Assembly (NCBI GenBank): GCA_022799035.1
Contig: JAAWNQ010000002.1
Coordinates: 62,001-126,000, forward strand
Direction: 5' to 3'
DNA length: 64,000 nucleotides
From: Oscillospiraceae bacterium
GTDB taxonomy: Bacteria; Bacillota; Clostridia; Oscillospirales; Oscillospiraceae
The notes beneath the pieces are model-generated. The model had not been told where the DNA came from. It did no database searches and was given only the letters and a program-made list of their open reading frames with translations. A program made the translations under genes and the position numbers. Of this stretch, positions 32,998-41,077 are shown in pieces (within the stretch, counting starts at the first letter, position 1; each line of letters begins with the position of its first letter).

Positions 32998-33078
32998 TTC
33001 AGAGACAGCGGGGAGCCTTTCGGCTCTAACGACTTTGAGTCCCCCGCCGAGAATACAGCCAACAATAGGTTTTATTGT
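32998..33078 (+). ncRNA. ribosomal protein L10 leader
   Basis: The transcript 5' region has TTCAGAGACAGCGGGGAGCC, a TTTC loop stem (GAGCCTTTCGGCTC), and the returning strand GAGTCCCCCGCCGAGAATA, which together form the kink-turn stem bound by L10(L12)4 (Rfam L10_leader type). Position directly before rplJ supports the assignment. Excess L10 would bind and favour termination at 33079-33113. Confidence 0.75.
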
Positions 33079-33113
33079 GCTGTTTTCGTGCGAACACGAA
33101 AGCGGCATTTTTC
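33079..33113 (+). terminator. attenuator terminator of the L10 leader
   Basis: A 12-bp stem GCTGTTTTCGTG / CACGAAAGCGGC (with G-U pairs) capped by CGAA and followed by ATTTTTC, about 60 bases upstream of rplJ. Confidence 0.75.
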
Positions 33114-33173
33114 TTTGTCTTCGGATGGAGGGAAAAGCCGTTATCCGAAAAAACCTGGAGGTGAATTCCCAAA

Positions 33174-33827
33174 ATGCCGAACGCAAAAGTCCTGAGTGAA
33201 AAGCAGGCTGTGGTAGCCGGACTTATCGAGACCCTGAAGTCCTCCGCCAGCGGCGTGCTGGTGAATTACGAGGGTATCACCGTGGCGGAAGACACGGCCC
33301 TTCGTAACGAGCTGCGCAAAGCCGGGGTGGAGTACTCCGTGGTGAAGAACACCATGGTCCGCCGGGCCCTGGACGACACCGGCCTCAGCGAGTTGGACGG
33401 CGTGCTTCACGGCACCACGTCCCTGGCTGTGTGCAAGGAGGATCCCATCGCTCCCATGCGTGTGATCCACAAGTTTGCCAAGGGCCTGAACGGCGACCGG
33501 TTCGTCATCAAGGCCGGCTTTATGGATGGCAAGGTGCTGCCCCTGGAGGACATCGCCGCTCTGGCCGAGCTGCCCTCTAAGGAGGTCCTGCTGGGTCAGG
33601 TGCTGGGCATGATGCTCTCCCCCATCACCAGCCTGGCCATCGTCATCAAGGCCATCGCCGAGAAGGGCGGCGTCCCCGCCGAGAAGACCGAGGAGGCTCC
33701 TGCCGCCGAGGCCGCTCCCGCCGAGGAGACCCCCGTTGCCGAAGCCGCTGCCCCCGCTGAGGAGGCTCCCGCCGCCGAGGCTGCCCCTGCCGCTGAGGAA
33801 GCGGCCCCCGAGACCCCCGCTGAATAA
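33174..33827 (+). CDS. rplJ: 50S ribosomal protein L10 with Ala/Glu/Pro tail
   Basis: A 217-residue L10. Residues 1-165 are the usual protein ([56 protein letters not shown], and the C-terminal helix that binds L7/L12 dimers). Residues ~165-217 form an extra low-complexity tail made of [10 protein letters not shown] repeats, about 50 residues longer than typical L10. It resembles the acidic Ala-rich hinge of L7/L12. GGAGGTG precedes the ATG. Confidence 0.95.
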   Translation: MPNAKVLSEKQAVVAGLIETLKSSASGVLVNYEGITVAEDTALRNELRKAGVEYSVVKNTMVRRALDDTGLSELDGVLHGTTSLAVCKEDPIAPMRVIHKFAKGLNGDRFVIKAGFMDGKVLPLEDIAALAELPSKEVLLGQVLGMMLSPITSLAIVIKAIAEKGGVPAEKTEEAPAAEAAPAEETPVAEAAAPAEEAPAAEAAPAAEEAAPETPAE

Positions 33828-33862
33828 ACAAAACAACATACTATTTTAGGAGGTATACAATT

Positions 33863-34243
33863 ATGGCTAGCGAGAAGATCACCGCTATGATCGAAGAAGT
33901 GAAGTCCCTGACCGTTCTGGAGCTGAACGACCTGGTGAAGGCTCTGGAGGAGGAGTTCGGCGTTTCCGCCGCCGCCATGGCCGCTCCCGCCGCCGGTGGC
34001 GCTGCCGCCGGTGCCGCCGCCGAGGAGAAGACCGAGTTCGATGTGGTTCTGGCCAGCTTTGACGCCGCCGCCAAGATCAAGGTCATCAAGGTGGTCCGCG
34101 AGATCACCGGCCTGGGCCTGGGCGAGGCCAAGGCCGTTGTCGAGGCCGCTCCCAAGGCTGTCAAGGAGGGCGTGAGCAAGGACGAGGCCGAGGAGCTGAA
34201 GAAGCAGCTCGAGGAGGCCGGCGCCAAGGTGGAGCTGAAGTAA
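33863..34243 (+). CDS. rplL: 50S ribosomal protein L7/L12
   Basis: A 126-residue stalk protein: N-terminal dimerisation domain ([20 protein letters not shown]), a short Ala/Gly hinge ([17 protein letters not shown]), and the C-terminal GTPase-factor-binding domain ([60 protein letters not shown]). AGGAGG precedes the ATG. Confidence 0.97.
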   Translation: MASEKITAMIEEVKSLTVLELNDLVKALEEEFGVSAAAMAAPAAGGAAAGAAAEEKTEFDVVLASFDAAAKIKVIKVVREITGLGLGEAKAVVEAAPKAVKEGVSKDEAEELKKQLEEAGAKVELK

Positions 34244-34263
34244 TTCAGTCCCCTTCCCTATCG

Positions 34264-34303
34264 CAAAAAATGGCTGGTGAGAAATCACCAGCCATTTTTT
34301 TGT
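34264..34303 (+). terminator. terminator after rplL
   Basis: Stem AAAAAATGGCTGGTGA / TCACCAGCCATTTTTTT. Its T run merges with the possible ECF -35 element at 34301. Confidence 0.9.
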
Positions 34304-34328
34304 AACCTTTTTCTCCCTTTTTCGTATA
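34301..34328 (+). promoter_or_regulatory. possible autoregulated ECF-sigma promoter
   Basis: TGTAAC (34301-34306), 16-bp spacer, CGTATA (34323-34328), resembling the AAC-N16-CGTA form of Firmicutes ECF promoters. It lies 35 bases upstream of an ECF sigma gene. Confidence 0.45.
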
Positions 34329-34362
34329 TACTGGCAGAACCGGTTCAAAGGAGGTATGGTCC

Positions 34363-34920
34363 ATGGAGGAAGAAAAGCTGGTCCGAAAATTGCGGCAAGG
34401 GGATCGCTTTGCCCTGAACCGGGCCATGGATACCTATACCCCCTATCTCTCTGCCGTGGTGTGGCACACCATGGGTCCCAATGCCAGGTCAGAGGATGTG
34501 GAAGAAGTGGTCTCTGATGCCTTTCTGACTCTCTGGCAGCACCGAGAGGAGCTAAAGCCGGAGAAAGGTCTCAAAGCCTGGCTGGCGGCAGTGACCAGAA
34601 ACAAAGCCATTGACCGACTGCGCCTGTCTCCTCCCCCCTCCCTTCCCCTGGAAACAATAAATGCTTCCCCTGACCCTAGCCCTGACCAGGAGATTGAACA
34701 ACAGGCCTTTGCCCTTCAGCTCTGGACAGCGGTGGAAGCGCTGGGACCTCCTGACAATGCTTTGGTTTTCCGCTTTTATTACCAAGGTGAAAAGCTCAAA
34801 GTCATTTCTGCCGATCTGGGATTGACCCATTCGGCGGCCAAGGTGCGGCTTCACCGGGCACGGCAGAAATTAAAATTGATTTTGACGAAAGGAGGATCGG
34901 CGGATGGACCGAATGAGTGA
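34363..34920 (+). CDS. ECF-type RNA polymerase sigma factor
   Basis: A 185-residue sigma factor. Region 2: ARSEDVEEVVSDAFLTLWQH and KAWLAAVTRNKAIDRLR; a Pro/Ser-rich linker; region 4: ALGPPDNALVFRFYYQGEKL and DLGLTHSAAKVRLHRARQKL. AGGAGG precedes the ATG. Its last 17 bases overlap the DUF4179-like partner, and a possible self-recognised promoter lies upstream, both typical of an ECF/anti-sigma unit. Confidence 0.88.
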   Translation: MEEEKLVRKLRQGDRFALNRAMDTYTPYLSAVVWHTMGPNARSEDVEEVVSDAFLTLWQHREELKPEKGLKAWLAAVTRNKAIDRLRLSPPPSLPLETINASPDPSPDQEIEQQAFALQLWTAVEALGPPDNALVFRFYYQGEKLKVISADLGLTHSAAKVRLHRARQKLKLILTKGGSADGPNE

Positions 34921-36334
34921 GCTGTGGCGGGACGTGGGCGGGCCTGGAACGGCCCCCGGGGTCAGCGTTCGGGCCGTAAAAGCCCGGGTCAACGCCGCGC
35001 TGGACGCCGACCCGGGAGAAAGGAAGGTCTATATGAAACAAAAGCTGCGTTTGGCCCTGGCTGCCGCTGCGGCAGTGGCAGCTCTGACGGGAAGTGCTCT
35101 GGCCGCCAGCGAGCATTGGGATATGCTCTCCGCTTTTTTCAACGGTGACACCTCCCCGGCCCAGGGGTATGTGAACCACACCACCTATTCCGTCAGCGAT
35201 AAAAACTATACCTTCACAGTGGAAAGCTCTGTGTCGGACGAGAGCGTTCTCTATGTTGTCGCCACGGTGAAGGCCCTGAACGAGGAATCCAAAACGGCCC
35301 TCTTCGACCCCTGGTTTCAGCAGATGGGTACCTTTGAATTCTATATCCCCGCCTGGGACCAGCACCGCGAGGATTTGAAGAAACAGGGTGAAAAGACCTC
35401 CAGGGTCACCGCCTACGGCGGCTTCGGCGGCGGGCCAATGGAGCTGGAGAGCGAGGATACCCGGAAATTCCGGCTCACGGCCAACCTATTTGGGGAACCG
35501 GACTGTGTAGAGCTGTGGCTGGGGCAGATGGGCCGGGAGCATTCCATGACTATCCCCATCACGCCCGCCCCCACCTACACGCTGGAGCTGGGCGCCACCG
35601 GTGAAGCGGTGAGTTTCGGCCAAGCTCTCCCCGGTACCCTCACCATCCGAAAGCTATATCTGTCTCCATTCACTCTGCGGCTGGAGATCACCGAACACAG
35701 CGGCGGGGACCTGCGGCCCAATCTCCTCTTCCGCATGGCCGATGGCTCCGTCCGCACCCAGTCCCAGCTGATGGAGTTCCGGGCAAGTTGGATCACCCGG
35801 GAGGTTGCAGATGAAAAGGACCGCGACTACGTTCAGATGTACCACTTTTACGAGATACAGCCCCTGGAGGACATCGCCTCCGTTATCGTTTTTGATATGG
35901 AATATCCTCTGGACGGTTCCGCGCCCTTCCCGGTGGAGCATGACCCGGCATTGGACCCCTTCACGGTGCGGAAGATGGAGCCTCTGACCGATGGGAGCGG
36001 CTACCCAGTCCCCGTCCGGGAACTGACCGAAAGGCTGGGCGGCGTCTGTCATTGGGAGCCGTCCACCGGGGACGTGACCTGCACCTACCGGGATGTTTCC
36101 ATCATCCTCCATCCCGGTGTGGACACCGCCACTGTAAACGGTACGCCGGTGACCATGTGGGGCGCCCCAGCTGTGCAAGACGGCTCTCTGGCCGCCTCCT
36201 GGGGTGTTTTCAGAGATGCCTGGAGCCTGGATGGTTTCGTCACCTACACCCTGGGCGAGGAGGTACCTATCCCCGGCGAGGATGGGGCCACTGAGATCCT
36301 TACCCACTACCACGACTGGTATATTATCCCCTGA
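34904..36334 (+). CDS. membrane DUF4179-like anti-sigma partner with copper-amine-oxidase-like C-terminal domain
   Basis: A 476-residue protein. Residues 1-45 are cytoplasmic, with SVRAVKARVNAALDADPG; a membrane helix follows (LRLALAAAAAVAALTGSALA); then an extracytoplasmic beta-rich part (NKYTF-like strands, for example DKNYTFTVESSVSDESVLYV). The C-terminal ~95 residues (GYPVPVRELTERLGGVCHWE ... VTCTYRDVSIILHPGVDTAT) match the copper amine oxidase N-terminal-like fold (PF07833), a wall-facing module in Firmicutes. It overlaps the ECF sigma gene by 17 bases, so an anti-sigma/sensor role is likely but not shown. AAAGGAGG precedes the ATG at 34904. Confidence 0.78.
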   Translation: MDRMSELWRDVGGPGTAPGVSVRAVKARVNAALDADPGERKVYMKQKLRLALAAAAAVAALTGSALAASEHWDMLSAFFNGDTSPAQGYVNHTTYSVSDKNYTFTVESSVSDESVLYVVATVKALNEESKTALFDPWFQQMGTFEFYIPAWDQHREDLKKQGEKTSRVTAYGGFGGGPMELESEDTRKFRLTANLFGEPDCVELWLGQMGREHSMTIPITPAPTYTLELGATGEAVSFGQALPGTLTIRKLYLSPFTLRLEITEHSGGDLRPNLLFRMADGSVRTQSQLMEFRASWITREVADEKDRDYVQMYHFYEIQPLEDIASVIVFDMEYPLDGSAPFPVEHDPALDPFTVRKMEPLTDGSGYPVPVRELTERLGGVCHWEPSTGDVTCTYRDVSIILHPGVDTATVNGTPVTMWGAPAVQDGSLAASWGVFRDAWSLDGFVTYTLGEEVPIPGEDGATEILTHYHDWYIIP

Positions 36335-36341
36335 CACTTCC

Positions 36342-36384
36342 ATAAAAAAGGGCTGGTGAGAGTTCTCACCAGCCCTTTTTTATA
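36342..36384. terminator. bidirectional terminator between the DUF4179-like gene and mgtE
   Basis: Stem AAAAAAGGGCTGGTGAGA / TCTCACCAGCCCTTTTTT with T runs on both strands. On the minus strand the mgtE stop codon lies within it. Confidence 0.9.
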
Positions 36385-37744
36385 GTCCCAGCATTTGCGT
36401 TGCCACCGCAAAGTAAACCAGCAGAGACAACGCATCCACCACCGTGGTAATGAACGGTGACGCCATCACCGCCGGGTCAAAGCCCAGCTTTTTCGCCAGC
36501 ATAGGCAAAGTGCAGCCCACCAGCTTGGCCAGCACAATGGTGGCAAAGATGGACGCCGCCACCACCAGAGCTACCACCGCCCCCTTCCGGTCCAGCCACA
36601 GCACCTTGGCAAAAACAGCCGCCCCCAAAGTTGCCGCGCAGAGAAGAGAGACCCGGAATTCCTTCCAGATCACCCGCAAAATATCCCGGAACTCCACATC
36701 GCCGATGGACATGGCCCGGATCACCGTCACGGAGGACTGGCTACCTGAATTCCCCGCCGTATCCATCAGCATGGGAATAAACAGGGTCAGGGCCGCGTTG
36801 GCGGCCAGGGCCTCCTCAAAGATCCCCAGGATGGTCCCGGTAAAGGTGGCCGACACCATCAGCAGCAGCAGCCAGGGGATCCGGTGCTTCCACGTGTCAA
36901 AGACACCCGTCTGGAAGTAGGGCTTGTCCGAGGGGAGGATGGCCGCCATCTTCTCAATGTCCTCGGTGGCCTCCTCCTCCATAACGTCCATCACGTCGTC
37001 CACCGTGACGATGCCCACCAGCCGCCCCTCCCCGTCCACCACCGGCAGGGAGATGAAGTCATACTTCATGATCCGCTGGACCGCTTCCTCCTGGTCCTCG
37101 GTGGTGTAGGCCACGATCACATCATCAGACATGATATCCTTCACCATCTGGTCGTCCTTGGCTATCAGCAGCTCCCGAAGGGTGATGACCCCCTCCAGCT
37201 TCCGGCGGTCGTCGGTGACATAACAGGTGTAGATGGACTCGCTGTCCTCGCTGCGGGCCCGCACCCGGGCGATGGCCTGGGCCACCGTCATGGATTTTTT
37301 CAGATCGGTGACCTCGGCGGTCATAATACTGCCCACCGAGTTGTCCGGATAGTTCAGAAACTGATTGATGACCTTTCGAGTGTTGGGGTTGGTATTCTTC
37401 AGCACCCGGGTCACCACGCTGGCGGGCAGCTCCTCAAGCATGTCCACCGCGTCGTCCACATAGAGCTCCTCCACCAGCTCGGTGATCTCCCGGTCGGTGA
37501 TGGCGGCGATGATGGTCTGTTGGTCCTCCGGCTCCAGGTTGGCAAACACGTCGGAGGCCACCTCCTTGGGCAGCATCCGGAACACCAGCACCGTCCGCTC
37601 CGGGTCCAGCTCCTGAAGGAACTCGGCCACATCCACCTCGTTTGCCTCGGTAAGCTCTGTCTTCAGGGCCCGGAGATTCTTTCCCGTCAGCATCTCCTGC
37701 CATTGTTCCAGCAGGTTCTCCCGCTCCAGATCCATATCTTCCAT
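36380..37744 (-). CDS. mgtE: magnesium transporter MgtE
   Basis: A 454-residue channel. An N-terminal superhelical domain (~20-130, EVDVAEFLQELDPERTVLVF, TELVEELYVDDAVDMLEELP), two CBS domains (~135-255, SIMTAEVTDLKKSMTVAQAI and LPVVDGEGRLVGIVTVDDVM), a plug helix, and five membrane helices (~285-454) with AGNSGSQSSVTVIRAMSIG, the Mg2+ pore signature. AGGAGG lies seven bases before the ATG. A terminator-containing leader (37800-38010) precedes it, suggesting control by a ligand-sensing RNA. Confidence 0.95.
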   Translation of the reverse strand: MEDMDLERENLLEQWQEMLTGKNLRALKTELTEANEVDVAEFLQELDPERTVLVFRMLPKEVASDVFANLEPEDQQTIIAAITDREITELVEELYVDDAVDMLEELPASVVTRVLKNTNPNTRKVINQFLNYPDNSVGSIMTAEVTDLKKSMTVAQAIARVRARSEDSESIYTCYVTDDRRKLEGVITLRELLIAKDDQMVKDIMSDDVIVAYTTEDQEEAVQRIMKYDFISLPVVDGEGRLVGIVTVDDVMDVMEEEATEDIEKMAAILPSDKPYFQTGVFDTWKHRIPWLLLLMVSATFTGTILGIFEEALAANAALTLFIPMLMDTAGNSGSQSSVTVIRAMSIGDVEFRDILRVIWKEFRVSLLCAATLGAAVFAKVLWLDRKGAVVALVVAASIFATIVLAKLVGCTLPMLAKKLGFDPAVMASPFITTVVDALSLLVYFAVATQMLGL

Positions 37745-37795
37745 GGTTTTTCCTCCTGCCTTTCAAAGAGTAAGTACAGCAAGGAAGCACAATGG

Positions 37796-38005
37796 GGACA
37801 AAAACCCTGCCGGTGAAGCAAAAACTTCACCGGCAGGGCGATGTTTTCCTTACGGGCAGGCTTCTTTTACCGCCGGCCCTCGCTCAGGAGGAACGGCGGG
37901 CAAAAACCGCCCCGCAAGGGAACATCGCTGTCCCGCTCCGTACTTCGGCCGCAGATGTCCACTGACTGTTCCTCCTTTTTCTTTTGATTTTGGGGATCTC
38001 TCCCC
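37796..38005 (-). promoter_or_regulatory. riboswitch-like leader of mgtE, class not recognised
   Basis: About 200 nt of minus-strand leader. Long-range complementarity is visible: AGGAGGAAC (5', near 37969-37977) with GTTCCTCCT (near 37886-37894), and GCGATGTT (37922-37929) with AACATCGC (37836-37843). A GGGGCGG / CCGCC hairpin lies between. It ends in an intrinsic terminator 55 bases before mgtE. I cannot find the conserved M-box core, nor the yybP-ykoY or NiCo cores as I remember them. Confidence 0.55.
37800..37838 (-). terminator. attenuator terminator upstream of mgtE
   Basis: On the minus strand CCCTGCCGGTGAAG / CTTCACCGGCAGGG is followed by TTTTTGTCCCC. Confidence 0.85.
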
Positions 38006-38010
38006 CACTT

Positions 38011-38039
38011 AGGATACCACGTCACAGGTGGTTTTTCAA
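38011..38039 (-). promoter_or_regulatory. promoter of mgtE
   Basis: On the minus strand TTGAAA (38034-38039), 17-bp spacer, TATCCT (38011-38016). The -35 overlaps the stop codon of the MATE gene. Confidence 0.55.
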
Positions 38040-39406
38040 GCCTTTTTCTCCTCCTCCAGCCCTCTCATTTTCCGCAGAAAACTGGTGGAAAGGGGGATCG
38101 CCAACAGGAAGGAGCAGGCGTCGGAAAGAGGCTGGGCCACCATGACTCCGGTAAAATCCAAAAGCCGGGGCAGGATCAGGATCAAAGGCACAAAAAACAA
38201 TCCCTGCCGGGCCATGGAGAGAACGGATGCCCGGAAGCTCTCCCCCACCGTCTGAAGCATCATATTGTTGATGATGATATAGGCCGTAAGAGGAAGGCTC
38301 AGCATCTGGAGCCGCAGCGCGGTGACTCCCAGCTCCACCACCTCCGGGTCCGCCTTCTGAAACAGGTAGACCACCTGGGGAGCGATGAGGAACATGACCC
38401 CGGCGATGACCGCCAGCACGACCGTTCCGATCTTCACACAAAACCAGAACCCCCGCCGCACCCGGTCATAGAGCCGGGCTCCGTAATTGAATCCACACAC
38501 GGGCTGAAACCCCTGCCCGAAGCCGATGAGGGCGGAACCGGAAAACATATTCACCTTGCTCACGATGGTCATGGCGGCGATGGCCGCGTCCCCGAAGGGC
38601 TTGGCCGCCCAGTTGAGCAAAATGGAGGCCACCGAAGCCAGCCCCTGTCGATAGAAAGCGGGCATACCCCCCCGAATGATCACCGACAGCCGGTGTTCCT
38701 TCAGGGAGAAACGGCTCCACCGCAGGGCCAGGGATCCCGCCCGTCCCGAGTTGTAAAAGAGGATACAGAAGCTGATCCCCTGGCTCACGATGGTGGCCAG
38801 AGCCGCGCCCCCCACCCCCAAATTCAGGCCGAAAATAAAGATGGGATCCAGGATCATGTTCAAAATACCGCCGGTGGTGATCCCCAGCATGGCCTGAGCG
38901 GAATTTCCCTCAAACCGGAGCAGATTATTCATCACCAGGGAGCCCACCATCCAGGGTGCTCCGATCAGAATGTACCGGGCATAGTCCCGGGCGTAGGGCA
39001 GAATGGTCTCGGTGGCCCCCAGCATACTCACCAGGGGGTCCAGAAACACCAGTCCCCCCACCGCCACCACAGCCCCGGCAAAGATCCCCATAAAAAAGCC
39101 TGTGGCGGCCATGGTCTCGGCCTCCTCCTGCCTCTGCTGTCCCAAAAGCCGGGAAACATTGTTCCCCGCCCCATTTCCAAAGGTGAAGCCGATGGCCTGA
39201 ATAATAGCCATCAGGGAGAATACCACCCCCACCGCTCCCTGGGCGCTCTTGCCCAGATTGCCCACAAAATAGGTATCCGCCATGTTGTAGATGGAGGTGA
39301 TGAGCATGGAGATGATGGTGGGCACCGCCAGCTTCCCGATAAGCCCGGGCAGGGGCGCGGTGGTGAGCCACTGGAACTTCTCTTCCGGGCTGTTGAATTT
39401 TGGCAT
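38036..39406 (-). CDS. MATE family multidrug/cation efflux transporter
   Basis: A 456-residue, 12-helix protein of the DinF/NorM superfamily. Two homologous halves: the first with LAVPTIISMLITSIYNMADTYFVGNLG (quoted in part: SIYNMADTYFVGNLG), the second with GMPAFYRQGLASVASILLNW. The GFGQGFQPVCGFNYGARLYDRV segment between the halves is typical. It uses a Na+ or H+ gradient to export cationic compounds; the substrate is unknown. It has its own promoter at 39442-39470, and a weak AGAGG ribosome site. Confidence 0.92.
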   Translation of the reverse strand: MPKFNSPEEKFQWLTTAPLPGLIGKLAVPTIISMLITSIYNMADTYFVGNLGKSAQGAVGVVFSLMAIIQAIGFTFGNGAGNNVSRLLGQQRQEEAETMAATGFFMGIFAGAVVAVGGLVFLDPLVSMLGATETILPYARDYARYILIGAPWMVGSLVMNNLLRFEGNSAQAMLGITTGGILNMILDPIFIFGLNLGVGGAALATIVSQGISFCILFYNSGRAGSLALRWSRFSLKEHRLSVIIRGGMPAFYRQGLASVASILLNWAAKPFGDAAIAAMTIVSKVNMFSGSALIGFGQGFQPVCGFNYGARLYDRVRRGFWFCVKIGTVVLAVIAGVMFLIAPQVVYLFQKADPEVVELGVTALRLQMLSLPLTAYIIINNMMLQTVGESFRASVLSMARQGLFFVPLILILPRLLDFTGVMVAQPLSDACSFLLAIPLSTSFLRKMRGLEEEKKA

Positions 39407-39441
39407 GGTTTTTTGCCTCTTTCTTCTGATTTCTAATCGTT

Positions 39442-39470
39442 AGTATACCATTATTGGGGGAGAAAGGCAA
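39442..39470 (-). promoter_or_regulatory. promoter of the MATE gene
   Basis: On the minus strand TTGCCT (39465-39470), 17-bp spacer, TATACT (39442-39447), 36 bases before the ATG. Confidence 0.6.
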
Positions 39471-39494
39471 CCTGGGGTTTGGCATTTTCCCACA

Positions 39495-39523
39495 TTGACG
39501 GCTTATCCTTCCAGTGGTATAAT
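39495..39523 (+). promoter_or_regulatory. promoter of the methyltransferase gene
   Basis: TTGACG (39495-39500), 17-bp spacer, TATAAT (39518-39523). Transcription would begin near 39530, supporting the start at 39557 and excluding upstream ATGs at 39479 and 39527. Confidence 0.75.
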
Positions 39524-39556
39524 AATATGAATTTTTATGCTGGGGAGGTGTGGCAG

Positions 39557-40420
39557 ATGTGGATCGCCGACGGCTGGAAGGACTATGAGCTCATTGACTG
39601 CGGCGGTGGAGAAAAACTGGAGCGCTGGGGAAAGTATATCCTGGTGCGCCCCGACCCCCAGGCCATCTGGCAGACCCCCCGTACCGACCCCCGCTGGGGG
39701 AAGGCCAACGCCCGGTACGCCCGCTCGGCCACCGGGGGCGGACAGTGGGCCAAGAAGGAGGTCCCGGACCGCTGGACCGCCCGGTATAAGGACCTCACGT
39801 TCAACGTAAAGCCCATGAACTTCAAGCACACCGGCCTCTTCCCCGAGCAGGCCGCCAACTGGGATTTCTGCGGCGACCTGATCCGGAAAGCGGGGCGGCC
39901 TATCTCGGTGCTGAACCTCTTCGCCTACACCGGCGCCGCCACCGTGGCCTGCGCCGCCGCCGGAGCCAGCGTCTGCCACGTGGACGCGGCCAAGGGCATG
40001 GTCCAGTGGGCCAAGGAAAACGCCCAGTCCTCCGGCCTCGCCGACGCCCCCATCCGCTACATCGTGGACGACTGCGCCAAATTCGCCCAGCGGGAGATCC
40101 GCCGGGGCCATACCTACGACGGTATCATCATGGATCCCCCCTCCTACGGCCGGGGCCCCTCCGGAGAGGTCTGGCGGCTGGAGGAAAACCTGTGGCCCTT
40201 TGTGGAGCTGGTGGCCCAACTCCTATCCGACAAGCCCCTTTTCTTCCTCATCAACTCCTACACCACGGGCCTTGCCCCCTCGGTGCTGACCTACATTCTG
40301 GAGACCCTGGTCACCAAGAAATACGGCGGCCATACCGAAAGCCAGGAGCTGGGTCTGCCCGTCACCAGCACAGGCCTTGCCCTTCCCTGTGGCGCCACAG
40401 GCCGTTGGATCGGGAAATAA
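39557..40420 (+). CDS. class I SAM-dependent rRNA methyltransferase (COG1092 / RlmI-like)
   Basis: A 287-residue enzyme. The SAM-binding motif I is VLNLFAYTGAATVACAAAGA, then VCHVDAAKGMVQWAKENAQ, IVDDCAKFAQREI, and the catalytic motif IIMDPPSYGRGPSGEVWRLE, which corresponds to the DPP motif of 23S rRNA m5C methyltransferases such as RlmI. It lacks the N-terminal PUA domain of E. coli RlmI, so the exact rRNA site is uncertain. GGAGGTG is six bases before the ATG. Confidence 0.85.
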   Translation: MWIADGWKDYELIDCGGGEKLERWGKYILVRPDPQAIWQTPRTDPRWGKANARYARSATGGGQWAKKEVPDRWTARYKDLTFNVKPMNFKHTGLFPEQAANWDFCGDLIRKAGRPISVLNLFAYTGAATVACAAAGASVCHVDAAKGMVQWAKENAQSSGLADAPIRYIVDDCAKFAQREIRRGHTYDGIIMDPPSYGRGPSGEVWRLEENLWPFVELVAQLLSDKPLFFLINSYTTGLAPSVLTYILETLVTKKYGGHTESQELGLPVTSTGLALPCGATGRWIGK

Positions 40421-40441
40421 GGAAAGGATACGTGAAATGGA

Positions 40442-40972
40442 ATGGGAATTCAAAAAAGTGAAAATTTGAGCTACCTTCAAAAATGGTATCTGGATTTGAA
40501 GCCCGCTACCATCACTTTTTATAATTCCAAAACCGAGGCCCGCATTGTCGAGCCCTCCTATGTGGCCGTGAGTATACAGTCCGGCGGAGCAGTCCCTCCT
40601 GGCCGTATCCCCCTGGGTCGGCCTCTGGCCGTTGGAAAAGCGGCTCTGTCCTACCAGAATACCCAGGATACAGCAGTGTTCTCCCCGTTCCGGGATGGTG
40701 AGATCGCCGATTATGAGCTGTCTTTATATTTTCTTAGATCCTTCCTCACACAGATCACCCCAAGGTTCACATTATTCAAGCCTGTTTTTTGTATTCGCAC
40801 CCAGGAACAAACCTCCTCCGTGCAGGAGCGGGCCTGGATCGACGCCGGGCTCCAACTGGGTGCCCGCAGGGTCTATCTTTACGACGAAGCCTTCTCCGCC
40901 ATTTTGAATCAGATTCCAAAAAATAAGAGTCTTAAGGACGCTGTTATCATTCACATCGAGCCCCAGAACTGA
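40442..40972 (+). CDS. short, divergent MreB-like protein
   Basis: A 176-residue protein aligning with the first half of MreB/Mbl. EARIVEPSYVAVSI corresponds to the NEPSVVAI strand, GRPLAVGKAAL to the VGxEA helix, FSPFRDGEIADYELSLYFLR to the RPLKDGVIADF motif, and QERAWIDAGLQLGARRVYLYDEAFSAIL to the ERRAVxEAAxxAGAxxVYLIEEPMAAAI helix. The N-terminal phosphate-1 loop (DLGTANT) is not conserved, and subdomains IIA/IIB are absent, so ATP-driven filament formation is doubtful. It is 20 bases from the methyltransferase gene with a poorly spaced ribosome site (GGAAAGGA). It could be a regulatory or dominant partner of MreB, or a decaying gene. Confidence 0.55.
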   Translation: MGIQKSENLSYLQKWYLDLKPATITFYNSKTEARIVEPSYVAVSIQSGGAVPPGRIPLGRPLAVGKAALSYQNTQDTAVFSPFRDGEIADYELSLYFLRSFLTQITPRFTLFKPVFCIRTQEQTSSVQERAWIDAGLQLGARRVYLYDEAFSAILNQIPKNKSLKDAVIIHIEPQN

Positions 40973-41077
40973 CCCTTCACAGAAAGGCCCCCCTCCCTCC
41001 ACGCTGCCACCGGAAGGCCCTTTCTTCACCGGGTGGGCCCTGCTCACCCCTACGACGCATATTTGACAGGTGATCCT

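Noticed and set aside
37745-38040. M-box magnesium riboswitch upstream of mgtE
   Set aside because: The context fits, but I could not find the conserved M-box core segments, so it is kept as an unassigned leader.
40442-40972. pseudogene call for the MreB-like gene
   Set aside because: The frame is intact with normal codon use, and it ends cleanly; similarity stops at a domain boundary rather than at a frameshift.
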